Source: Veillonella sp.
GTDB lineage: Bacteria > Bacillota > Negativicutes > Veillonellales > Veillonellaceae
Assembly: GCF_015058545.1 (NCBI RefSeq)
Contig: NZ_SVCB01000074.1
Span: 1 to 33,158 of the forward strand
Reading direction: 5' to 3'
Length of the DNA stretch: 33,158 nt
Shown: one piece after another, positions 14,546 to 21,624 of the stretch
Numbering within the stretch: the stretch's first letter is position 1
Layout of the letters: the number at the start of each line of letters is the position of its first letter
The notes under the pieces: generated by a model
The model's database searches: none
Told to the model about the DNA's origin: nothing
What the model saw: the letters and a program-made list of their open reading frames with translations, nothing else
Made by a program: the position numbers and the translations under genes

Positions 14546-15649
14546 ATGAATGATGTCGAGTTAACGACACGTCAAGCACGCCTGCAAGAGTTACAGACCG
14601 CTACGAAGCATCGCACTGAAACATTGGGCAGTTGGGCCGTACCGGTTCTGACTGCCTTTTTATTATGCGCTGTTATAGGCGCTGTAGCCTTAGGCAGTGT
14701 AACGATCTCAGCAGAGCAGGTTTTGACAGTGTTAAGTGCAAAAGTAACGGGAAGTGTGGTACCTGATTCGGTACCGCCGGCGATGACGGATATTATTTGG
14801 GATATTCGCATACCTCGTGTCATATTGGCCGCATTGGTCGGTGCCGGGCTGGCTTTGTCCGGGGCCATCATGCAGGCGTCGGTTCAAAATCCATTGGCTG
14901 AGCCTTTTATTTTGGGCATTGCCTCTGGTGCCTCGGTAGGTGCCGTAGTGGCGATTCTTTTGGGCCACTTACTGGGGGCCGCTAATGTAGGTGTGCCGCT
15001 CTGGGCTTTTGGCGGCGCCATTGTGGCGACGCTGGCGGTGTTGGCCTTAGCCGGCATGGGGCGACGCATCTCCACGGTTAAGCTCGTGTTAGCCGGTGCG
15101 GTGGTCAGTGCCTTATGTACGGCCCTATCTAATTTTATTATCTATATGGCCGGTGATGCGGAAGGCATGCAAAGTGCCGCGTTTTGGACGATGGGATCCT
15201 TAGCGGATGCGAAATGGTCCATGCTTGGGTGGCCGGCTCTTGTGGTCGGTTGCATGACGGTGTACTTTTTATCCCAAGTGCGTGCCTTGGACGCCTTACT
15301 ACTGGGCGAAGAAATGGCGGTTACGCTGGGGATTAATGCGACGCGTAAACGGTACATCTACATGGCCTGTATGGCGCTTTTAACAGGTGTGCTCGTATCG
15401 CAGTGCGGTATTATCGGATTTGTGGGGCTCGTTATTCCTCACATGTCGCGCGCCTTTGTGGGTGTCGGTCATAAGCGGTTGCTACCCGTAGTTGTATTGG
15501 GTGGTGCCATTTTCCTTGTGTTGGCCGATTTATTGTCACGGGTGCTGTTACCGGCCGGCGATTTGCCAATCGGTATTTTGACAGCCTTAATGGGGGCGCC
15601 GCTCTTTATGAAACTTCTCTTTGGTTCGAGTCGGAATTTTGGCGGTTAG
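14546..15649 (+). CDS. FecCD-family ABC permease (uptake operon 1)
   Basis: A 367-residue inner-membrane permease of the BtuC/FecCD/FhuB family, with about ten helices after a 30-residue cytoplasmic start. Family signatures are readable: RIPRVILAALVGAGLALSGAIMQ, QNPLAEPFILGIASGA, and near the C-terminus GIIGFVGLVIPHMSRAFVG (coupling loop to the ATPase) and ADLLSR. These permeases import siderophores, heme or cobalamin from the periplasm as a homodimer. The start has GAGGG at 14535-14539. It is the first gene of an operon with the ATPase nine bases downstream. Confidence 0.93.
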   Translation: MNDVELTTRQARLQELQTATKHRTETLGSWAVPVLTAFLLCAVIGAVALGSVTISAEQVLTVLSAKVTGSVVPDSVPPAMTDIIWDIRIPRVILAALVGAGLALSGAIMQASVQNPLAEPFILGIASGASVGAVVAILLGHLLGAANVGVPLWAFGGAIVATLAVLALAGMGRRISTVKLVLAGAVVSALCTALSNFIIYMAGDAEGMQSAAFWTMGSLADAKWSMLGWPALVVGCMTVYFLSQVRALDALLLGEEMAVTLGINATRKRYIYMACMALLTGVLVSQCGIIGFVGLVIPHMSRAFVGVGHKRLLPVVVLGGAIFLVLADLLSRVLLPAGDLPIGILTALMGAPLFMKLLFGSSRNFGG

Positions 15650-15658
15650 GAGGCCGGT

Positions 15659-16453
15659 ATGAAAGAAATTATAGTAAAAAATCTTAACTACTGCGCCGGT
15701 AACAATCAAATTCTAAATGACTTGTCGCTTACCATTCCGGCCGATAAGTTTGTAGGTCTTATGGGGCCGAACGGTTGCGGTAAATCTACCCTGCTGAAGC
15801 ATTTATATCGGGTGATTCCCATACAGCAGGGCGAAATAACCTTTGATGGTACGCCGCTTCAGGCAATTCCTTTGCGGGAGGCGGCTCAGCAAATCGGCGT
15901 GATGGGTCAGTTCCACGCCGTTAACTTTGATTTTACGGTGTGGCAAATTGTAATGATGGGCCGAACCCCGTATAAAAAAGGATTTGACGATGATACGGAA
16001 GAAGATGCTCAGCTTGCCATGGAGGCCTTACAAAAAGTAGGCATGTGGGACAGGGCTAAACGAAGTTTTGCTTCGTTGTCCGGTGGGGAGCAGCAACGTG
16101 TCATGTTGGCGCGTGTACTTTGCCAACAGCCATCGTACTTAATTTTGGATGAGCCTACGAACCATTTGGATATAACGTATCAGCTGGAGCTCTTGGAAGT
16201 GATTAAGGGACTTGGCGTTGGCGTTATTGCAGCGCTCCATGATTTGAATTTGGCTTCGCTCTTTTGTGATGAGATTTTTATCATGAAAAAAGGTCAAGTG
16301 GTAAAGCATGGTACTCCTTCAACGCTCATCAATGAAGATTTGATTCGTGATGTATATGCTGTGAAGAGTGTGGTATCGGCTCATGATGACGGCACGCCGA
16401 TTGTTACCTACCAGCGGCAAGGAATGGCTAAGCATTCCGGTGATTCGCCATGA
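15659..16453 (+). CDS. ABC transporter ATPase, FepC/BtuD type (operon 1)
   Basis: A 264-residue nucleotide-binding subunit powering the FecCD permease. Walker A is GPNGCGKST (36-44), the signature LSGGEQQRV, Walker B LILDEPTNHLD and the switch His in ALHD are all present and intact. GGAGG just upstream (15649-15653) is the ribosome site. Its last codons overlap the start of the binding protein gene (ATG at 16450, TGA at 16451-16453), showing translational coupling. The C-terminal 30 residues, typical of iron-chelate ATPases, end in a polar tail. Confidence 0.94.
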   Translation: MKEIIVKNLNYCAGNNQILNDLSLTIPADKFVGLMGPNGCGKSTLLKHLYRVIPIQQGEITFDGTPLQAIPLREAAQQIGVMGQFHAVNFDFTVWQIVMMGRTPYKKGFDDDTEEDAQLAMEALQKVGMWDRAKRSFASLSGGEQQRVMLARVLCQQPSYLILDEPTNHLDITYQLELLEVIKGLGVGVIAALHDLNLASLFCDEIFIMKKGQVVKHGTPSTLINEDLIRDVYAVKSVVSAHDDGTPIVTYQRQGMAKHSGDSP

Positions 16454-17475
16454 TGCCTTGGTGGGAGCGGTGGAGCCGGCGTTTAGTCGGATTGGCAGCG
16501 CTTAGCGCCTTAGTATTAGTTGTGTGGTTTGCGTATACTAACGGTCGCTGGCAACCTGTCGGTGAGGTAAGTGCCAATCAAGGCGGTATTGTTATTCGAA
16601 ACTTTGACAGTGACGGAAATCCAATGAGTTTTGAATATGAAGAACCGCCGAGTCGTGTGATTATTACGTATCCCGGTGCGACGGAGTTGCTCATTGATTT
16701 GGGCCTGGAGAAGCGTATTGTGGGGACGGTAGAGCCTTACGGTGAAGAACCGGAGCGGTATCGCGAGATATATAGTCGTTTGCCTTTGGTAACGAATAGT
16801 TATGTGCCCAGCCGTGAACAGGTTATGGCGTTGCAGCCGGACTTATTGATGGGCTGGTCGCATCATTTTACACCGGCCGCACTGGGTGATGTGCGGTAGT
16901 GGTATGAACGAAATATCGGTGTATATATTGTGCCGGCTACGATTCGTAAGAATCAGCCAACTGTGGAGAGTACAGTATATCCCTTTATTGATGATATGGG
17001 ACAGCTTTTCAAAGTCCCGGAGAGGGCAAGTGCCTATAAAGAACAATTACAAAAGCGAGTGCAAAAGGTGACTGAACAAGTAAATCAACGGAACTATAAG
17101 CCGAATGTCATTATTTTACAAGCCCATGGGCATAGTACTTACAGCTTATACGGACCGGTTTATCTTGTAGATGACATTGTCAAAAAAGCAGGCGGTCATA
17201 ACCTGACCGACCGGCAGATTTCAGTTGTGGGGCCGGAACGTGTGTTGGCGTTCGACCCGGATGTAATTGTGTTTGTGACCGTAAGTCAAGGTAATCGTAC
17301 GCCAAGTGCTGAGGAGGCGATTGCCGAATTGTTAAAAGATCCGAATTTGCGCAATATGCGCGCTATTAGGGAGCGGCGTATTATAGCCGTGCCGTTTGCG
17401 GATGTTAACAATGGTAACGGTCGTGTGGTAGATGCCCTGGAACGAATAGCTCAGGGGTTTGAGGAGGAAAAATAA
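16450..17475 (+). pseudogene. Periplasmic binding protein (BtuF/FepB type) interrupted by an in-frame amber codon
   Basis: The reading frame spans 341 residues of a class III substrate-binding protein but carries TAG at 16897-16899 (codon 150) with no frameshift: GDVR stop WYERNIGVYIVP. The first part has a hydrophobic N-terminal anchor (about 12-28, no lipobox Cys), PSRVIITYPGATELLIDLGLEKRIVG and the hinge motif QVMALQPDLLMGW; the second has VYPFIDDMGQLF, the long hinge helix and C-terminal lobe ending VDALERIAQGF. Both halves are well conserved, so the stop looks recent, or it may be read through or a sequencing error. A GTG at 16930 has no ribosome site. The protein should deliver the ligand to the permease. 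Its end overlaps the receptor start by one base. Confidence 0.8.
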
Positions 17476-19409
17476 TGAAATTGAATCATCGCCATGGTGT
17501 AAGTAAAGCCGTTTTGACAGCTTTGGTAATTACCGCTACGAGCGGCAGTGTGTGGGCCGCCGACTACGATGAAAGCAATTTGCAGGATTTAGGGAAAGTT
17601 GTGCTCGTGACAGCCAGTCGTTTGTCGGAAGAAAAAGTGGACATTCCGGCGGATACGACGGTTATTACAGCTAAAGAAATTGAACAAGGCAAATACAATA
17701 GTGTGTCTGATGCGTTGAAAGCCAATAATGTGCCGGTAGTTCAGAAAGGTTTTGCATCGTACCCTGAACTTAACGGTGACACCCGTGTGCTCGTTATGGT
17801 AAACGGCCGTAAAATGAACTGGGATCATTTAGTTGTTTCCGGTGCATCTAATGCGATTGATATCGACCAGATTCCGATGGATAACATCGATCGTATCGAA
17901 GTGGTAAAAGGCCCTAACTCGGCTCTTTACGGTGAACGTGCGGTAGCCGGGGTTATCAATATCATTACCAAGACCCCGACTATGGGTCAGAAAACTACGG
18001 TTCGCGGTGAGCTTGGCAGCTGGGGCTATCGTAAAGGCACCATCATTACCCAAGGCGGCGATGAAAAGAACGGCTACTTCGTGTCCTATACGAAAGAACG
18101 CCGTGATAATGTTCATTACAAAGATTATCAAGGCAACAGTCACGAATTCCCGGATACGTATATTAACCGCGATAAATGGACGGCCCGTTATGACCGTTAC
18201 ATCGGTGACGATCAGTTAAGCGTAGATTTTAGCCGTGTTGAAAAGAAAGACGGTTATGGTATTCGTCTTAAAAATCCGCTCACCGGTACGGTAACCGGTG
18301 CCGGTAATGTGAAAGATACGACCGACATGAGTTATGGTGTAACCTATAACTTCGGTACCGATTCCGGTACATTCGTGAGAGCGTATCGTAATACGGAAAC
18401 CAGTGATTCCGGCTTCGGCTCCGGCAGCTCGTCCAGTTCTTACAGCCATGATCTTTCTATGGATGGTATTGAAGGACAGAAAACTTGGAAAATCGGCAAT
18501 CACACTTTAATCAGTGGTGTTACGTACAATCAGGAACACATCAAAGAAGAAAACAACGCAGTTGCTTTTGATAAATCCATGATTAGTAAGGCTGTATACG
18601 TTGAAGATAAATGGGAACTCGGTCAAGGCTGGACGGCTAATTTCGGTACTCGTTATGAGCATCAGGATACGTTTGGCGGTGATTGGGCGTCTCATATCGG
18701 CCTCAATAAAAAGTTGAACGATACGACTCATGCGTATATTTCCTGGGGGCAAGCCGTTAACAATCCGACTCTTAAAATGCTCTACGCCAATACAGAATTC
18801 TGGATTGGCAATCCCGATTTGGAACAGGAAAAATCACAGACCGTAACACTCGGTATCGACAGTGACGTGAGTGACCGCTTAAGTGTATCGGCCAGCGTGT
18901 TTGCCAGTCGTTTGAAAAATGCGTTATCTTGGGTGAATGGCTACTATGATTCAAACGATAATTATGTACAAGGTTATTATGAAAACGTTAACCGTGAAAA
19001 ACGCCGCGGCCTTAACTTGAGCGCCACTTATAAAATTGACGATGCTTGGTCGGCTCGTGCGGGTTATAACTATGTGAAAATTCAGCAAGATACCGGCAGC
19101 GGCTATGTAAGCTCGACCGATAACCGTAATCCGAATCGTTACAGCTTGGAACTCATGTATGAAAAAAATCGTTGGTCCGTTAACAATATGTTCCAATACG
19201 TAACTGGACGCTCTACGGCAAAATATTCCGATTCGTCCTACTTCGTATGGGATGTGAATGTAAACTATAAATTGAACGAGAATACGAAGGTTTACGCCCA
19301 AGCATTCAACTTAACCAATGAATCCTATGAGGTGGAGCCATCCACAACTATCGGCTCCTACGCTATGCCGGAACGCCATTATGTAGTCGGTGTGGAACAT
19401 AGCTTCTAA
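17475..19409 (+). CDS. TonB-dependent outer-membrane receptor 1
   Basis: A 644-residue receptor with a signal peptide ending VWA|AD, a TonB-box region LGKVVLVTASRL right after it, a plug domain (about 55-165; VLVMVNGRKMN, IDRIEVVKGPNSALYGERAVAGVINIITK) and a 22-strand barrel ending in the usual aromatic residue (HSF). It is the length of BtuB/CirA-type receptors, shorter than ferrichrome receptors. The barrel holds GNPDLEQEKSQTVTLGI, a motif common in CirA and heme receptors; the FRAP motif of heme receptors reads VNNP here, so heme is not assured. The ribosome site GAGGAGG is at 17461-17467. It is the last gene before a 155-base gap and the TonB motor. Confidence 0.93.
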   Translation: MKLNHRHGVSKAVLTALVITATSGSVWAADYDESNLQDLGKVVLVTASRLSEEKVDIPADTTVITAKEIEQGKYNSVSDALKANNVPVVQKGFASYPELNGDTRVLVMVNGRKMNWDHLVVSGASNAIDIDQIPMDNIDRIEVVKGPNSALYGERAVAGVINIITKTPTMGQKTTVRGELGSWGYRKGTIITQGGDEKNGYFVSYTKERRDNVHYKDYQGNSHEFPDTYINRDKWTARYDRYIGDDQLSVDFSRVEKKDGYGIRLKNPLTGTVTGAGNVKDTTDMSYGVTYNFGTDSGTFVRAYRNTETSDSGFGSGSSSSSYSHDLSMDGIEGQKTWKIGNHTLISGVTYNQEHIKEENNAVAFDKSMISKAVYVEDKWELGQGWTANFGTRYEHQDTFGGDWASHIGLNKKLNDTTHAYISWGQAVNNPTLKMLYANTEFWIGNPDLEQEKSQTVTLGIDSDVSDRLSVSASVFASRLKNALSWVNGYYDSNDNYVQGYYENVNREKRRGLNLSATYKIDDAWSARAGYNYVKIQQDTGSGYVSSTDNRNPNRYSLELMYEKNRWSVNNMFQYVTGRSTAKYSDSSYFVWDVNVNYKLNENTKVYAQAFNLTNESYEVEPSTTIGSYAMPERHYVVGVEHSF

Positions 19410-19452
19410 GCGATTTTTTCAGAAGATTAAAACGTTGTCGGCTTTCAAACTT

Positions 19453-19468
19453 TGATAATTCATTATTA
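19453..19468 (+). promoter_or_regulatory. Possible Fur site upstream of exbB
   Basis: TGATAAT-TC-ATTATTA is a near-perfect inverted repeat in the 155-base gap between receptor 1 and exbB. Arm spacing is two bases rather than the one of the 7-1-7 Fur model, so assignment is tentative. It overlaps TTGATA (19452-19457), a possible -35. Confidence 0.4.
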
Positions 19469-19565
19469 GTCATATAGCAGTATATGCAATTTTTAAAAAG
19501 TTAAATGACCGACCATAAGGCGGTGATTGATAAATTATTTTGTTTTTATAAAAAAGGAGTATCTT

Positions 19566-20180
19566 ATGGAACTGTTAGAATTATTTCACCAAGGCGGATT
19601 AGTAATGTATCCGTTGTTACTTTGCTCGATTATAGCTATCGCTATCTTGGTAGAACGGGTGCGCACCTATCGTGCGGCTCAATCCGATATGAATCGCTTG
19701 CGCGAGGAAGTACCGACTTTGACCGCCGCCAATAATCAAAAAGGTTTGGAAGCTTTATGTGCCGAAGATGGCGGCGTAGCAGCCGAAATGCTTACATCGG
19801 CCATTTACCGCGACACCGTTAAATCCAAAAATGCCGCTTTACAGGGCGCAGCCGGTGCTATTGCGGGTCGCTTGCGTGCTCGTTTAAGTTATTTGGAAAC
19901 CATCGTAACCTTGGCACCGCTTCTTGGTTTGCTCGGTACGGTTACCGGTATGATTAGTTCTTTCAGTGTATTATCTGTTTCCGACGGTCAGCCTTTTGCT
20001 ATTACCGGCGGTGTGGGCGAAGCGTTGATTGCGACAGCTACGGGCCTTGTTGTGGCTATCGTGGCTCTCGTTATCCATTCCTATTTGGTGCATAAACAAG
20101 ACGGTCTTATTACCGATATGGAAGAAATCGGCAATGTGTACATGAATGCGGCCGTTGATGTTGTAGCGAAAGAGGCTTAA
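19566..20180 (+). CDS. exbB: ExbB, TonB-system proton channel subunit
   Basis: A 204-residue MotA/TolQ/ExbB-family inner-membrane protein with three helices: about 15-35, 115-140 and 160-185. The family signature around LETIVTLAPLLGLLGTVTGMISSF and GGVGEALIATATGLVVAIVAL is intact, including the helix 3 residues facing ExbD. ExbB forms the pentameric channel that couples proton flow to TonB. An earlier in-frame start at 19527 is less likely: AAAAGGAG at 19552-19559 lies directly before ATG 19566. The first gene of exbB-exbD-tonB, with one base to exbD. Confidence 0.94.
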   Translation: MELLELFHQGGLVMYPLLLCSIIAIAILVERVRTYRAAQSDMNRLREEVPTLTAANNQKGLEALCAEDGGVAAEMLTSAIYRDTVKSKNAALQGAAGAIAGRLRARLSYLETIVTLAPLLGLLGTVTGMISSFSVLSVSDGQPFAITGGVGEALIATATGLVVAIVALVIHSYLVHKQDGLITDMEEIGNVYMNAAVDVVAKEA

Positions 20181-20181
20181 T

Positions 20182-20586
20182 GTGAATATCAGAAGCCTTC
20201 GCACAACCAATAAACCAAAGCTCATGATCATCCCTATGATTGACATTATATTCTTCCTATTAGTGTTTTTCATGATGAGCATGTTGTCCATGGTCGTTCA
20301 AAAATCCATGCCTGTTAATTTGCCGACGGCAACAGCCAGCTCGGTAGACTTACAACGTAAAATTCCGATTACTATCACAGCGGACGGCAAAATTTATGTA
20401 GAGCAAGACGCATACGATTTGAATGGTATGGCCAAACGTCTGGAAGCTGAAAAAGCTAAGGGCGGTGACCTTACTATCATCCTTCGCGCCGACCAACGTG
20501 CCCAGTACGGTGAATTTGTACAGGTTTTGGATACGTTAAAAAATATGCAGCTTAATAAGATTGCCGTAGCTACCGAAAGTAAGTAG
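20182..20586 (+). CDS. exbD: ExbD, TonB-system motor subunit
   Basis: A 134-residue ExbD/TolR-family protein with one N-terminal membrane helix (about 16-37) and a periplasmic domain. The essential proton-carrying Asp is D21 in PMIDIIFFLLVFF. The periplasmic part (DGKIYVEQDAYDL, DLTIILRADQRAQYGEFVQVLDTL) is complete. The start is GTG at 20182, since the ATG two bases earlier runs straight into TGA; AGAGG lies at 20171-20175. Sits between exbB and tonB. Confidence 0.94.
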   Translation: MNIRSLRTTNKPKLMIIPMIDIIFFLLVFFMMSMLSMVVQKSMPVNLPTATASSVDLQRKIPITITADGKIYVEQDAYDLNGMAKRLEAEKAKGGDLTIILRADQRAQYGEFVQVLDTLKNMQLNKIAVATESK

Positions 20587-20594
20587 GTGATAGC

Positions 20595-21335
20595 ATGAGT
20601 GAAACTGTACAAGAGGTAACGCAAAAGGCGTCGCCTTTTGCTCATATTTATAAAAACCGTTGGCGTATGGCCATTGCCACATCCGTGATTATCAACGTCG
20701 CTTTGATGAGTGGCATGGTTTGGTCATTTATGCAAAAACCGGATTTAGTGCCCGATAAAACGCCGATTACCATCAGTGTAGTCGGTGATGCGGGACCTTC
20801 AGCCGGTCCTGCCGTGGCAGCACCGCAAAAGTCGACGGTACAGCCGCCGGCACCATTGACGGAGCAGCAAATTGAAGATATTAAAAACGGCGTGCCCGTG
20901 GAACAGGTGATTAAAAAAGATTCGCCTGTTACGCCACAGGCTCCGGTAGCACCGGCGAGTACCGGAGCGGCAACCGCTGAAGCAACCGGTTTCGGCAGTG
21001 GCGGCGGCAGTGGCAGTGAGTCCGGTGAAGGGTCCGGCAGTGGCGGCGGCAGCGGTCAAGGTGGTGTTGCCGGCGGTGAAGGCACTGAACCGGCCGGAGA
21101 TATCGTAATTGATGCGGAATATTTAGGGCCGCGCTCCTTACCGGGTAAAGGTAATGTCGTGGTATATGTACTGATCAATGAAGCGGGCCGTGCTGTTGAT
21201 GTAGATATTATCAGCAGCGGTAACGGTTCGTTAGATCGCTGGGCGTTGCAACAGGCACGCAGCAGTGCGTATCGCCCTAAAACGGTCAACGGTGAGCCGG
21301 TTGTTTCCGAAGGGAAAATTGAGTTTGGCAGTTAA
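20595..21335 (+). CDS. tonB: TonB energy transducer with Gly/Ser-rich linker
   Basis: A 246-residue TonB with a cytoplasmic start, one membrane helix (about 26-44), a periplasmic linker and a C-terminal TonB domain (about 170-246: GKGNVVVYVLINEAGRAVDVDIISSGNG, LDRWALQQARSSAYRPKTVNGEPV). The linker starts Pro/Ala-rich (PQKSTVQPPAPL, VTPQAPVAPAS) and then becomes an almost pure Gly/Ser/Glu stretch (about 135-165) instead of the Pro-Glu/Pro-Lys rod of E. coli TonB. It transmits the ExbBD motion to receptors in the outer membrane; it is the only TonB in the window, so it presumably serves both receptors. Confidence 0.92.
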   Translation: MSETVQEVTQKASPFAHIYKNRWRMAIATSVIINVALMSGMVWSFMQKPDLVPDKTPITISVVGDAGPSAGPAVAAPQKSTVQPPAPLTEQQIEDIKNGVPVEQVIKKDSPVTPQAPVAPASTGAATAEATGFGSGGGSGSESGEGSGSGGGSGQGGVAGGEGTEPAGDIVIDAEYLGPRSLPGKGNVVVYVLINEAGRAVDVDIISSGNGSLDRWALQQARSSAYRPKTVNGEPVVSEGKIEFGS

Positions 21336-21406
21336 TTAAAATTTAATGGGCAACTGAATTAGTTTGGTAGGATGGTTTTAAGGCAGTTGCCGTTAAGGTG
21401 AGCCGT

Positions 21407-21439
21407 AACAGGAGGGCAGGTAGGTCGCTCTCCTGTTTT
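21407..21439 (+). terminator. Terminator after tonB
   Basis: AACAGGAG (21407-21414) pairs with CTCCTGTT (21430-21437), followed by TTC. The 15-base loop and short T-run make it moderate. Confidence 0.6.
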
Positions 21440-21459
21440 CCGTTCTTATACTATAAAAT

Positions 21460-21501
21460 TGAATTTCAAGCTGCAGATATTGAGTTTCAAGTTGCGAATA
21501 T
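21460..21501 (+). repeat. Two 21-bp direct repeats upstream of receptor 2
   Basis: TGAATTTCAAGCTGCAGATAT (21 bases, 21460-21480, differing in four positions from 21481-21501) is followed by a third start, TGAAATTTT. They lie in the 290-base gap before receptor 2. The gap also holds GTATA-GT-TATAC (21572-21583), a short palindrome, but no clear promoter pair or Fur box. Confidence 0.5.
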
Positions 21502-21624
21502 GAAATTTTAATAGCCATTAGTAATGCTAAGTTATATTGATTGCCAAAGGGCGATTGTGGTTTTGTGTGCAGTATAGTTATACGGTGTTGTATAGCTTGA
21601 GTTTTGAGAGAGGAGACCTCGTTA

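Noticed and set aside
16930..17475. Independent gene starting at GTG 16930
   Set aside because: No ribosome site and it is the second half of the binding protein in the same frame as the part before the TAG.
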